This document shows positions 24,619 to 37,599 of a stretch of 64,000 nucleotides of DNA, piece after piece. This DNA comes from Panagrolaimus kolymaensis. Its lineage: Eukaryota > Nematoda > Chromadorea > Rhabditida > Panagrolaimidae. Under the pieces are notes generated by a model. The model saw only the letters and a list, made by a program, of their open reading frames with translations, was not told the DNA's origin and made no database searches. Made by a program: the position numbers and the translations under genes. Where the stretch lies: positions 3,038,001 through 3,102,000 of the forward strand of contig JAJQJQ010000003.1 in assembly GCA_028622995.1 (NCBI GenBank), read 5' to 3'. The number at the start of each line of letters is the position of its first letter. The first letter of the stretch is position 1.

Positions 24619-26778
24619 TTAAAGTTCATCTTTATTTTGGAAGCTTTTGACTGCATGCTTCTTCATGAATTTTGTAAGATCATCGAGATCCCGATTTCCA
24701 CTATATTTAATGGGAGTTGTCTTTTTGCCTGATGGAGCAAAATAAATGGTTGGAAAACCTTCAACATTAAAATGTTCGGGAGCATCATTGGCAGTGGCAT
24801 CGAATTTAGCAATGATAAGATTTGGTTGTTCTTCTTTGAGTTTAGCAGCGAGTTGCTTGTATTTTGGTTCAAATTGCTTACAATGTCCGCACCATGGAGC
24901 ATAAAATTCTACGAGAACATCTTTACTTTCATCATTAACAATTTTAGCAAAGTTTGAAGCCACCAAAGTTTTCAATGGGCCTTTATCATCTTTGGGAGTA
25001 GGTTGAGATTTAACATAGGGTTTAGCTTTTCCGGAACTAATAACTTTCATGAAAGCTTCCAAATTTTCTTCAAGTTCTTCATCAAACTTTTCAGGATCCA
25101 TGGGATATTTTTTTCCATCAAAGCCAAATACAAGAACATTATGTTCCAAGCCACTATCGCCAAGCCCAACTTCAGCCATTTCATTACTGAATTCTTCTTC
25201 ATCAGCAATAGCAAATCGATATTTTTGATCTTTGTATTTATTAGCGATGGGAAGAATTTTGCTTCGCCAAAATTGAGTTCCTTCACGATATTGGGTTGAG
25301 AAATCAACATTATAATAAATAACGACGAGTGGATATTTGGTGTATCGAGTTGCAGCATTATTTCGGGTCATTTGTCCAACAAGTGGAGCAGAATTTTCAC
25401 GCCAAAATGCAAGTAAATCTTCAACAGCTGCTCCATCCTTTCTATAAGTGCGAGAACGAGGTTCAAACTTTGACCAAAAGATTTCAGGATAAAACAAAAC
25501 AATATCATTTGGTTTTGCTTTATAATGTTTAATAACTTCTGGATCGGTGGTATAACCGATTGAAGTGAATTCAGGTCGAGTCATTTCTGCTGCGTCTTTG
25601 AAAGCTTCAAACGATCTTGAATCTTCAGTTGCAAAGAAACCAATAATTGTGACATCATCTTTATTGAAAAGACGTTGAGCGGCTTTAACAGTTTTAAGTG
25701 GCTTTGCCGCAGGTTTAGCAGCTTCAAGCATGAACTTAACTATGCCTTCAGCATCTCGTGGGCCATCATAATCAAAGCGACGGCCATTACGAAGAATTTT
25801 TAATGTGGGATAACCGGAAACTCCAAATTGATCTCCAAGTCTTTTTTCAACTGTTGCATCAACTTTAGCAAGAGGGATATCGTGTTCCTATAATTTTATT
25901 GTTATTTATTGCTTACATTGGATTTTAATCATGCAATCAACCTTAAGTTTTTTGGCAGCTTTTTCGTATTCAGGTGCTATTTTTTTACAATGTCCACACC
26001 ATGGTGCATAAAATTCAAGGAGCATAATGGGTTTATCAGAAATAAATTCATCGAATGTTTCAACTGTTAATGCAACGACTTCCTCTGGTGGTGGTTTGTA
26101 ATTTGGATCGGTTTTTTCTTTGAGCCATTGAACGATCGCTGTAATCGATTCATTTTGTTTAGTTTGTGTTTAATATACTTCTATTTTTAAGTTTATAAAT
26201 GTGAGCAACCAGGCAGTGCCAGGTAAAAACGACGCTAAAGTTTTTTGAGGGTCAATAATGCAAACAACAAAGAGTTGAGCGGAATGAAAGAACGCGGACT
26301 TTTTTTTGTTGCTGCGCAAAGGCTAAACAAACTTAAATATAATAATAATAAATGAACTTACAATCCGCATCGCGTCCACCATCATAATCGATAGGATTTT
26401 CACCATCTTTCCAAAATTTCAAAGTTGGAAATCCTTCAATTTTGAATCGTTTGTTGAGTTCAGTTTCTACTGTTGCATCAACTTTGGCAAGTGGAACGTT
26501 CTTTAGCTTTTTAGCAGCTTTTACATATTCTGGGGCCAATGTCTTACAATGTCCACACCTTAAAATAAGGCAATTAACAAAACAAAAAAAAAGAGATGAT
26601 AAACAAATAATTACCATGGAGCATAAAATTCAATTAAAACTGTTGGATTTGCTGCGAGGAAATCATCAAAATTTGCATCTGTTAAAACAACAACTCCTTC
26701 ATCTTTTTCAAATTCTTCTGCATTGGCGATGGCCAGAAAGGCACAAAGTAATACAAAACTCCTTATCAATACACCCAT
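24619..26778 (-). CDS. Protein disulfide isomerase, ERp72/PDIA4 type
   Basis: Four exons (26778-26615, 26558-26362, 26138-25942, 25887-24619) give 608 residues. It oxidises and isomerises disulfides of client proteins in the ER lumen. Seen: signal peptide ([17 protein letters not shown]), an acidic stretch, three thioredoxin domains each with WCGHC (about residues 55, 167 and 517), and two redox-inactive b/b' domains between the second and third. Three CGHC motifs and this a-a-b-b'-a order identify ERp72 and not classical two-motif PDI. The C-terminus is KDEL, an ER retrieval signal. The first CGHC is split by an intron between the two bases and the last base of the Trp codon. A TGACACGT word 53 nt upstream of the ATG resembles an XBP-1/UPR element. 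Confidence 0.94.
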
Positions 26779-26830
26779 AGTCTAAAAATCAAAAAATAAA
26801 AGCTTTCTTTAAAAAAAAAATGCCGCGTTA

Positions 26831-26838
26831 TGACACGT
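26831..26838. promoter_or_regulatory. Possible unfolded-protein-response element
   Basis: TGACACGT upstream of the ERp72-type gene contains the ACGT core preferred by XBP-1/ATF6-class bZIP factors. ERp72 genes are UPR targets in animals, so the position is sensible, but a single 8-bp match is expected by chance at modest frequency. Confidence 0.25.
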
Positions 26839-27899
26839 AATTTAAAAGTAGGACATTCGTGTTCAAAAAAAGTAAAGGCTTATATTAAATAAAATTAAAG
26901 CTTTTTGTAGTTACAAATTTCTAACTTTTTTGTTTTAAATAAAAATACCTCAATAAGCCGATAGCTGATTCAAAATGACCTTGGTTACTGCCAATGCAAA
27001 AAAAAATAATCTCGACGACAGGTTCGATGTGAGCAAATAAGTGACAGTCATTTCCGCGCAAGAAAGGTTTGCATCGACCTCCTCCTTTTTTTACACAAGA
27101 ATGATCAGTTTGTGCTGGGCCGTGCAGTGGTGGCTGAGTTCGCTATTTTTAAAAGGCTTTAACCACACATACAGGGGATATACAGGTAAAAGAAAGCAAC
27201 AGTTTTATAACTTGACAAGATTCTCGAAAGAACCTATCGTTATCATATTTGTAATTGAAGGAATCAAACATATTATAATAGCAAAGAGAAAGAAGCTAGA
27301 TTACATTAAAGGTTAATTAAAAAATAAAAAGCAAATGGGTGAGAGAAAAAAGAGTTAAAGTTTATTATTATTAGCCCAAGAAAGATTAAAGCCAAAAAGA
27401 GGAACTTTTATGGCTTCATGAAAAAGTAATATCATTATTGCTTTTGTCTGAAAATAGAAAAGACATATTTCTTTTCGGTAAAATTAAATATATGGCATAC
27501 CAATTTATTTATTTCATCAAGAATTGTAAAAAAAAGGTGAAAGCTTTTTACTTTAGAAAACGAAATTGATGCACACTCAAATTTGCTTCTTTCATCGACG
27601 CTGATCAAAGAGTTTCGCTCAGAGACTTTTTTTCAGCCATCTTTTCAACATTTTTTTCTTTCGTGATTTTCTTCAGCTTACTTTTTTGCTGATTTTTTAG
27701 ATGTAAAAATATCATAATTTTTATGTATTTTATTTTTGTTAAACACATATAAAAATGATTGGTTAAAGACTATTATTACTTATTAGCCTGCTAGTTTTTT
27801 CTCGTGCTTTTTCCGCGTTTCTTTTTGTACCTATTTTCCTAGAAAATCATTATCTAATTACTTTTGTATTATTATTTTTATACTTCTTTCGTTTCAGAT
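26839..27899. other. Divergent promoter region between ERp72 and mrpl-32
   Basis: About 1.06 kb separating two genes transcribed away from each other. No coding frame has a domain signature. It ends in the acceptor GTTTCAG two bases before the mrpl-32 ATG. Confidence 0.4.
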
Positions 27900-28483
27900 A
27901 TGCCGTCTTCTTGGTTTCAAAAAAGCAAAGGAATTCTCGATGTGATTGTTAACCTTTTACGACAGCCTCCACATTCACCAGGCTTGATTCCAGCAATATG
28001 TTCTGCTCCTCATCCTATTCATTCTGCAAGTACTTCATATGATGCACAATCAATTCTCAATGATTTTCGTATAGTTCTTGGTGTACCAAAGTATCGAACG
28101 CCTAAACGTAAGTTTACCTATTTTTTCTTTCCATATAATGTTAATATAAACGATTTTTAGCTCGTATTATGAAAAGAAAATTCAGTTATACTCGTGCTCT
28201 TCATTTTGAAGATAATCTGATCACTTGTAAATGTGGGGAAGCTCATCATATTTCAACTATATGCATGGCCTGTTATGAAAAAGTTCGAGCTGTGACAAAT
28301 CTTATTAAAAAGAAAATGATGGCATATAATCCATACCTTGGTGAACGACAAGCACATCAATTTTCTGTTGAATATGAAAATGAAGATGCTCCAAAGCCAC
28401 CGAATGCAAAACTCATTAAAATAGGAAAAGAACGTGATTCATGGTTCAAATCAAGATTTGGAGAAAATGATAAAGAAAAATAG
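27900..28483 (+). CDS. mrpl-32: Mitochondrial large-subunit ribosomal protein bL32m
   Basis: Two exons (27900-28107, 28161-28483) give 176 residues. bL32m is a structural protein of the mitochondrial 39S subunit. The mature part begins around VLGVPKYRTPKPRIMKRK, matching the conserved 'VPK-RTS' start of L32, followed by a zinc-ribbon-like arrangement CKCGEAHHISTICMACYEKV (C-x-C-x9-C-x2-C). In yeast L32 the N-terminal part is removed by the m-AAA protease. The ~65-residue N-terminal extension is consistent with a mitochondrial presequence and propeptide. The acceptor GTTTCAG lies 2 nt before the ATG, as expected for spliced-leader addition. Confidence 0.82.
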
Positions 28484-29729
28484 GAGTGTCTTGATGTCTT
28501 TTTTGTTGGATTATTTAGTTAGTTGATAATGTTTGAATAAAAATTATTTTATGCTTTGTATTGATTGTATTTTTATTAGTTTTTCTTCACATTTTTCACT
28601 ATGCTACCTTACATTTTCAAGCGAAAGGTTGCATTTTCGACAACACTGCAACCAAAAAGTGTTTTGTTTTCATTCGACTTTTAATTTTTCATTATTGACG
28701 AAGCGTTTCTTTGCATTTTTTGATATTGCTATTACGCATTTTTAGTGAAAAATATTCATACATTTTTTTTTTACATTTCGGTTACCAAAACAACGATAGA
28801 ACTTTACAAAAATGAAATCGATAGATTTTATGCTTAGATACCTACCTTCTCTGGCAAATAGCTGCTTTTGCCAACTGCTTTCTATGAACTTTAATTATGT
28901 CACAAAGTCGATTAACCCAATCCAAACAAACACATTAACTGACCAAACATTTTCCTTTAATTTTGTGTTTATTTTTCTTTCTTTCCTTTCTTTTTGCTAC
29001 CATACAAATTGTGTCCTTGAAGATTGTCGATTAGAGTCATTAATATAGATAACAAAAAAATAGCCCAAAATTGTGAGACAAAGAAATATTGAGAGCGAAG
29101 TTTTTTTAAACTAACTTTTTTGTATGGACTTGTGATCTAAGTGGAGCAAAAAAAAAGAAGAAGTTTTGATGCCATAAGGAGCCATCCAAAAGGTTTTAAT
29201 GTAAATTTTTTGTGACGGGAATTTGGTATTTGAAATGTAAGTTAATTTGGCGCGACTTTTTTTTCTCAATAAAAACCTGCTTGATTTTTTACATACGTCG
29301 CACACTGAACTCTTTTTATACTAAATAGCACCCGTGTGTCACGATCATTGAGTGGACGAAATAAGTTTGGCGACAAAAAAATGACGTCAATACGGATGAC
29401 ACAGAGCGTTTTTCATTTTCATTTATTCTTGATTCATACTAACCATTTACGCAGTTTTCTTTTTCCCTTATTAGAAAGCAATTTGCTGACAAGGATCGAA
29501 GAAATCAAATCATTGATTTGTTATTTCTTTTTTCTAGAAAAAAAATTATTTTTTGACTAAAAAGTATCGTTGCTTTTATTTCGATCGAATCATTGTTGAA
29601 GTTCATTTTGACGAAACATAAACAAACCAATGTTTTAATCATTTTTCTTTCTTTTTTTTTCGTAATGAATTGCTTCTCTTTTTTGGTGTGTGTATGATAT
29701 ATTTTTTATTGATAATTGATGTGTTACAG
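28484..29729. other. Intergenic region upstream of the P4-ATPase
   Basis: AT-rich. TTTGGCGCG near 29245 resembles an E2F half-site. A frame at 29336-29560 starts plausibly but lacks a usable donor in the phase needed to join the flippase gene. No supported gene. Confidence 0.4.
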
Positions 29730-32700
29730 GTGGAGAGATAGTAATTTTTGGAGGAATGCCCTTCCCGATTATTTATTACCAGATTTTGTTCGTTATCGGT
29801 TATTAACAACTGATTCAACAACGAGTATGCCACGCCACCGAGGAGAAGTATCTCGTCGTATTCTGCTCAATACAGAGCAACAAACAAGAAAATTTGTTTC
29901 AAATGAAATAAGCACATGTAAATATAATGCATTTTCATTCCTTCCAAGGTTTTTGTTGGAACAATTTCGGCGTTACAGCAATATTTTCTTCTTAGCAATT
30001 GCTTTATTGCAACAGATTCCAGATGTAAGTCCTACGGGAAGGTACACAACTGCTGTACCATTTTTAATTATAATGGCAATATCAGCTATTAAAGAAATAT
30101 TTGAAGATTTGGTTAGTTCTTTTTTTATTTTAGTTTCTTTTAAACAAATTTATATATTCTTTACAGAAAAGGAGAAGAATGGATTATATTGTAAATAATT
30201 ATATAACATTAGTTTTAAAAAATAAAGAATGGAAAGAAACAGAATGGAAAAATGTAAGCAATACATATATTATTCAACAGCATCTTTAACGACCATTGAA
30301 ATTTCAGATAAAAGTTGGTGACATTGTTAAAATAACCGATGGACATGTATTCCCTTCTGATATCGTCCTTTTAACTTCAAGCGAACATCATGGCCTTGCA
30401 TATATTGAAACTTCAAATCTTGATGGCGAAACAAATCTCAAAATTCGTCAAGCACCTAAAGTTTCGGTTGAATATAGTACCATTGCAAAACTGGAAGATA
30501 TGCAAGCTGAAATAGAATGTGAAGCACCTAATAAAGATGTAGCAAATTTTGCTGGAACTTTGCTTATTCATAATATTAAATATGCTCTAAAAGCCAATGA
30601 ATTACTATTACGCGGTGCAAGATTGAAAAATACTGCATGGGTTTATGGTGCTGTTGTATATACTGGACATGATGCAAAACTGTTGAGAAATTCTAAAACT
30701 GCTCCATTAAAGCGATCAACCATAGATATGCTTACAAATAATCGAATCATCTTTTTATTCTTTGTTTTGGTTGCTCTTGCTCTAGTTTGCGGTGGTGGAG
30801 CCAAAATTTACGATATTTTCTATCTCAACGAATCATGGTATCTTGGAAACATTGCTGACACAAATTTTGCATGGAATGTTCTTACTTTCTTTATTCTTTA
30901 CAATAATTTGATTCCAATTAGTTTGCAAGTTACATTGGAATTGGTTAGATTTTTCCAAGCTGGATACATAAATCAAGTAAGAAACTAATAATTTGAATAT
31001 TTTTTTACGAGAAAAATTTAGGATATTCAAATGTACGATGAAGAATCAGATACAGCAGCAAATGCAAGAACTTCAAATCTCAATGAAGAACTTGGTCAAG
31101 TGCAATACATAATGACAGATAAAACCGGAACACTCACAAAAAATATTATGAAATTTAAACGTTGTTCGGTTCAAGGAGTGAATTATGGGAATGACGAAGA
31201 TGATTCATTCCGAGATTCTAAAATTATTGATGATCTTAAAAATGACAAAGTGAGTTTTAAAAGTATTTACTAAAAAATATTCATGTCTTGATTTTTTAGT
31301 CTAAAGAAGGCCTCGTCGGTCATTTTCTAACTATGATGGCTGTTTGCCATACAATTGTTCCAGAAGAAACAGAAGCAGGGAAACTTGAATATCATGGTTC
31401 TTCACCAGATGAAAGTGCACTCGTTCGTGGAGCTTCTCACCTTGGAGTTGTATTTGAAACAAGAACACCCGAGCATGTTATTATTAAAAAACTTGGTGAA
31501 GAAGTTAAATTTAATATTGATCATACCATTGAATTTGATAGTGATCGTAAACGTATGAGTGTCGTAATTCACACAGAAGATGGAAACTATATCATTTACA
31601 CCAAAGGAGCTGTATGTTTTTAATTAAATAATTTTATGAAATGAAGGTATTGTTTCAGGATAATATAATGTTAAAACGGGTAAAAAAGAACCAAACTGAG
31701 GCGATCAACACAGCAGAAAAGCATTTATCAGAATATGCAGAAATGGGTTATCGAACACTTTGTTTTGCATATCGCCCATTGGAACCTGGCTTTTATAAAT
31801 CATGGGAAGAGAGATATTCCAAAGCTATTACCGCTGTTCCTAAAGATGAAAAGGCTATCGCTGAACTTGAAAATGAAATCGAAACTGATTTAATCCTTCT
31901 TGGAGCTACTGCAATTGAAGATAAACTTCAAGATGTAAAATATTTTTTTATTAAATTTTTTTAAATTAACTAAAGTTTTTTAGTATGTCCCTGAAACAAT
32001 TATGGCAATGAAAAAAGCAGATATTAAAGTTTGGATGTTAACGGGTGATAAAAAAGAAACAGCCATAAATATTGCCCAATCTAGCGCAATTATCGATTCT
32101 AAAACTCGACTTCATATAATCCAACATAAAAATGATATATTTAAAGTAAAACCTGCAAAAGAAAGTAATTTCACTTTAGCTATAAGTGGAAATGTGGTTA
32201 AAGATATTATTTCTTCGGAGCATAACACTTTTGTTAGTGAAGTTGTTTTACAAGCAACCACAGTTGTTTGTTATCGAATGACACCTTCACAAAAAGCTGA
32301 AATTGTTGAATTGGTTCAAAAAGCTAGCAATGATGTAGTTTTATCTGTGGGTGATGGAGCTAATGATGTAGCAATGATTCAAGCAGCAAATGTTGGAGTT
32401 GGTATTACTGGTCAAGAGGGTTTACAAGCTGCATCATCAAGTGATTATTCAATTGCTCAATTTCATTTTCTCAGGCGCTTATTACTTGTTCATGGCGCTT
32501 TTAATCATGACAGAACAGTTAAAGTTATTCTTTATAGTTTTTATAAAAATATTTGTTTGTATATTATTGAATTATGGTTTGCATTCTTCTCAGCTTTCTC
32601 TGGCCAAACCATTTTTGACAGGTAATTGTTATCTATATTTTAAACTTTTTTATGATTAGTTTTTAGGTGGACAATTGCATTATTTAATGTTGTGTTCACC

Positions 32701-33731
32701 GCTTTTCCACCAGTCATGCTTGGACTTTTTGATCGACCTGTAAAGGCCCGAACCATGTTGGAATATCCACAGCTGTATCGAAAATTCCAAGAAAGGGCGT
32801 TTTCAAACAGAGTCTTTGCTCTTTGGATTGCGCTTTCCCTCTGGCATTCGTTACTTTTATTCTTCCTAACTTATTTAATTATGAGACATTCAGTTGTTTG
32901 GAGTTCTGGAGAATCCGGTGGATGGTTGATGCTCGGATGTTCTTGTTATACGGTTTTACCTATTTTTTTTTAACTTTAATTTTAACTCAAGTTTTTTATT
33001 TTAGTATGTGGTTGTTACTGTTTGTTTGAAAGCCCTCTTGGAAGCTGATACATGGACAACAATATTAGTTGTATCTTGCCTTGGTTCAATTGCTTCATGG
33101 TTTATATTTATTATTATTTATTCAGAAGTTTGGCCTTGGATACCTATAGGTGCTGATATGGCGGGGATGGCATGGATGATGATGTCAAGTGCCACATTTT
33201 GGGCTGGACTTATCTTTGTTCCCACTGTAACATTATTAATAGATTTTGTTATTAAAGGGTAAGAAATTTTTAAGACAATATAAAACATAAAAGCTCGATT
33301 TTAGCATTCAAACTTCATTGTTCCCATCACCCAGAGATTTAATGGTAATGAAAGAGAAAAATGCAGTCAAGAATCCTAATATACATACGATACAGTGAGT
33401 TTTGATAAGAATATCTATTCATGATTGTATCTTTTTTTTTTGCAGAGTACATGCGGATGAAGAAGAGGAATTCAATGATGACCCTATCCTTCTCCCTCCT
33501 TCCACAACGGGAACTACAGGCTCTGAAATAGATCGATTACGTAATAATATATCGCCGGAATACGGCAGTGTAAATCTATTTGGTAACAGTACTGGTTTAG
33601 AAAACGAGGATCGAGCTCTCATAAATTCATCACCGCCACATCCAAACGGTGCATACACAAACCCAGTCCACTTGGAAGATGTGGAACTTGGAACAGTGGA
33701 TAACAGTGTTCGATTTAAACGAAGCTCATAA
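29730..33731 (+). CDS. tat-1: Phospholipid flippase, P4-ATPase of ATP8A class
   Basis: Eleven exons (29730-30111, 30167-30253, 30308-30976, 31022-31249, 31300-31611, 31659-31934, 31984-32621, 32667-32952, 33005-33258, 33305-33394, 33446-33731). From ATG 29827 they give 1136 residues, near the usual 1140-1160. The first exon is open back to its acceptor (29728-29729) with one base of a split codon, so an upstream exon may exist. The enzyme moves phosphatidylserine to the cytosolic leaflet, working with a CDC50 partner. Seen: [36 protein letters not shown], the actuator motif DGET, phosphorylation site DKTGTLT (Asp about 380), [19 protein letters not shown], and about ten membrane segments. The tail is short, acidic and Pro/Ser-rich. 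Sequence around the P-site ([17 protein letters not shown]) is class-Ia specific. Confidence 0.94.
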
Positions 33732-34315
33732 ATCTGCTCACAGCCCACAACTTCTTCCTAACCATATTTCTCCACCACATAAAATTACTATCTTCACAAG
33801 CATTCATTCTCACTTAATCATGAATAAATTATTTTTTACGGGTTTACTTTTATGTTTTCACTTTTTTTGTTGCTTTTTACGAGTTTAAATTTTTGAAACT
33901 TTGCCTTAATTTTTTCTTTTGTTGCTTTTTTTGCTTTGTAAAAATAATTATTTTTAAATAAACCGTGTCCCAAAATTTCGTTTTAGAGAGAACCAACATA
34001 AAAAATTTAGTAAATAATAAAAAACTTTCTTTATTGATCGCAGCAATAGTCTTGATTTTTTTTGGAATTTTCAGAAAGCCCCGATTTCTTTGGATTCACT
34101 TAAAATTCCGTAATAAATCTATCAATAAAAGTTAGTTTTATTTTTATAAAATGGTTAATAATTTATTGTTAAATTTTGAAACCCTTTATAGAAAGCCATA
34201 TCTGGCAAAACGTTTTAGTTGTTCTATGTTTTTCTTGCAATCACATGCAAACTAATTTTAGCTTTTGGCTTTTTAAAGCGCTTATTTAATCTTTTAGAAT
34301 TCCTATGTATTTATT
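33732..34315. other. Spacer between flippase and SEH1-like genes
   Basis: AT-rich 584 bp containing the flippase 3' UTR and the upstream region of the next gene on the same strand. No further feature seen. Confidence 0.4.
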
Positions 34316-36937
34316 ATGGATTCATTAACGGCTCCTCCTGTTCGAAATGTTCAAACATTTGAATTGAAAGTTTGTAATCACAGCGATGTCATCCAACACA
34401 TTGAATATGATTATTATAGCAGACGATTAGCTTTAGTTTCAAGTGATAAAATAGTTTCAATTTACACAAAACTACCTCATAATCGTGGATGGTCGAAAAC
34501 TGGGCAATTTAGAGTAAAATATTTGACAGAAATTTTATTAAATTTATAAAAAGTATTTTTTAGGTAAATGGAGGCGCAACATTACGTGTTCGATGGGCCA
34601 ATCCTGTTTATGGTCAAATTATTGCTACAGCTTCATTTGATGGAAATATTTATATATATCAAGAACATTCCAAATGTAAGCTATCTTTATTGCTTTTGAA
34701 ATAGTTTTGAACTTTTTTTTGGGTATTTTCAGTTAGTTCAACATATAACTATAATGAAATTTCAATGGAAAATAAAGGACAACTTATTGTTTGTGAATGG
34801 CATCAAAAAAGTCATATCAAATCCACGCCACCTACAAGCATTACTGACATCCGCTTTGCTCCTCATTACTTTGGATTATTACTTGGTGCATGTAACTCTA
34901 AAGGCGAAGTGATAGTTTATGAAGCTCAAAATTCTTTAAGTCTTGATACTTGGATTCCTGTAATGAAATTACAAGTATTCGAATTCCGATGTCGTGCCAT
35001 TACATTTAGTACTGATCGATTTAATACTGTGTTAATGGCTGCTTGCACTGATGATGATCGATCACGTGCAGATCGACAAGTTGCTATTTTCCCATATGCA
35101 AGAACTTGTGATATAGGGTATAGTAATTATTTAAACTTAAAATGTTTATATATTTTATTACAGAGTTGAAACACCAGATATAACTTATATTAGCCCAACT
35201 GCAGGTTTAAGTGTCCCATTGCCTCCAACGGATGTTGAATTTTCTCCAACTGGTGCTTATGCATTCCAACGGTTAGCAATAGCTGTGGGTCAATGCATTG
35301 TTATTTATCATGTTAACGCAATCCCAGTTGATCAATCAAATGAATCTTCTGATTCTCCTGTAAGCTCTTTATCTGAATCAAGCGCAAATACAGTTGTTCG
35401 TGCGCCAACAATAAGTATAATTCCACCAAAATCAGAAGAAGAAGAAATTGGCGAAGAGGATGATGACTCTTTATTTAAATTTGATAAGACCAACCAAAAA
35501 CCAATCGAATCAAAAGATGTGAAGTCAGAAAAAAATGAAGTTAAGGAAAGTGTAAAAGAAAAAATTCCAAAGAAAAGTGTTCAATTTAATATTGATAATA
35601 ATGCTAGTCGATCTGGAGCTAAAAGTCCAATACCTCGAAAGCCCATTGATATTTCTGATCCAGGCAAAATTAAGCCATCATTAAAGCAATCAAAACCCGC
35701 GCAAGAGCCAGATGAAGAAAAAACACCGACAGCTGAAATAAGCTATGATTATTCAGAATTTGGTAATCTTGAAGTTAGAAAGCCAGATGAATATATTGAA
35801 GGAGGAGATGCATCGGTTTCGGATGAAATGTCGTCGGTTCCAAGTCCAATTCCGATAAGACAAAGAGGGGATGATGGAGAACTTTTGGAATTGGATGATG
35901 AAAGAGAAGAAGAAAAAGCAGAAGATGCTGATTCAGAAAATTCCGAAACTCCAGCACTTGAAGCTAAAAGTGAAGGAAGTTCAATCACTTCAAATAGTAT
36001 AAATATTCCAAAAAAGAGGAAAGATACAATCCCTGAAAATGAAGAAACTCGATTTTATAAAACCAATCGAGATATGGATCAACGAACATTTTACGATGAT
36101 ATTGAAGAGGATGAAATCTCTGCTTCAACAATTCGACAAACAGTTCCACCAATGATAAAAAAGTTGTCCATTTTTGGTAAAGATGATGAACCAGCGTCTC
36201 CTCATATAAGTCGACAAGATTCAAAGAATTATCAACAACGACGAAAGGGAGAAAAGTTGTCGCCTGATATCGAAAGATCTCAAAAAACAAAGGAAATAGA
36301 TATTATTAAACCACCAGAACAAAGTGCAGAACTTGTTAAGCGAAATGAACAAAAACAAAAAGCAAAAAATAAGAAGCGACGACATCATGTTGGAGATACT
36401 AATGATGAAAACCATCATAAAGATGATGAGGATCAAGCTTCTTCATTTTCGAGTGATTCGGGAATTCCTATTCGACCAACAAAAAAACAAAATGAAGTTG
36501 AAAAAGTTGGTAAAAAAGTAATGCAAGAATCCACAACGAATGTTAAACGCACTGCTAAAATAATAGATCCAGTCACCATTGAAATTAGACCAAAGAATGT
36601 TGATGGGAAACCCATTGAACCTAAAGCTGAACCAGATGAAGAAGAATCACATAAAGTAAAACTGATCACAATGCGTCAAGCTGTTTTACGTGCAGGCCGG
36701 GCTCAAGTAAGAAGATTATTTAAGCTAAAAGTAAACATAAAAAATTCTTGATTTTAGGCAAAAAGATTAACTTTTAATCACACTGGAAGTCTTATCACCG
36801 CCATATATGCAGATGGTCGTGTACGTGTGTGGAAAAGAATTAATCCAGCATTATGGCATTGCTCAAGTGTAATCGAACCTCCAATTGTTAAAGGAAAAGA
36901 AGATCTTGAAGTTTTGCCTGAAGGAGTTTATTATTGA
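34316..36937 (+). CDS. SEH1-like WD40 nucleoporin with a large charged insertion
   Basis: Five exons (34316-34513, 34564-34675, 34733-35117, 35164-36706, 36758-36937) give 805 residues, more than twice the usual SEH1 length of about 360. SEH1 is a Nup107-160 (Y-complex) subunit that also sits in GATOR2. Family features: HSDVIQHIEYDYYSRRLALV, VRWANPVYGQIIATASFDG, TSITDIRFAPHYFGLLLGAC, DTWIPVMKLQVF and the last blade RLTFNHTGSLITAIYADGRV followed by RVWKRINPALWHC. Between the fifth and sixth blades (about residues 290-730) lies a disordered Glu/Lys/Ser/Pro-rich insertion, with KKRRHH and other basic clusters. The insertion is in the same exon as the flanking blades, with no splice site interrupting it. 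It could be an accessory binding arm. I am fairly sure of the family and less sure of orthology. Confidence 0.8.
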
Positions 36938-37599
36938 TTTATTTTATTTATTTTTGAAGTGCCTCAAAATATTTTTTTGTCGTAAAAATATGTATCATAA
37001 ATAATTTATTATTTAAAAAATCTTCATCGATAAAAGATGTTTTACGTTTAAAATATTTTTGTTTTATATTTGTCTTTCAAAGTACTGTAGAATTTGCATT
37101 TTTCCTATCAGACAAAAGCCATTATTTATTTTTCTATTTTTGATAAATCACATTTGACCTTTACCATCCTACCTTGCCTTCCTCATTGCATTCATGATTA
37201 ATAGGCGCCTATTGATCTTTTTTCCCCTTCTCATAATTACAAAAAAAATCATTAAAGCAAAAAAGAAATAGATACAAACACATCTTAACGTTCTTGTGCT
37301 TTATTTTTTCTTTTCTTATTTGTTCATTGTATTAAAAACCCAGCAGAAAAGGAGCTTATCAAGAACACACATCATCAACAGCGTCGGTGGCCTCCTTCTT
37401 CCTTTCTTTCTTTTTTATGTCCAAATGTTTACGTGTGCGCTTCTATTTTCTTGTTGATTGTAAACTAACGGTTTTCTTTTTATTTTTCTTCAATTTTTAT
37501 GATCTTGCGCTAATTTTTTTCACAGTAATTTTTTAGACTTTAAATTAAATAAAATTTTTCAGCACTTTATTGTTATTTAAACTTTGACAAATTTAAGTT
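36938..37599. other. Spacer between SEH1-like and PGM2 genes
   Basis: 662 bp of AT-rich sequence with no supported frame. ATTTTTCAG at 37553-37561 may be a leader acceptor 38 nt upstream of the PGM2 ATG. Confidence 0.4.

Noticed and set aside
33419..33748. Minus-strand frame of 109 codons opposite the last flippase exon
   Set aside because: It is antisense to a clearly coding exon with the correct splice phase, and has no domain.
35749..36669. Several minus-strand frames opposite the SEH1-like insertion
   Set aside because: They mirror the Glu/Lys/Ser codons of the sense strand (GAA to TTC, TCA to TGA-free complements) and consist of Ser/Leu/Phe runs.
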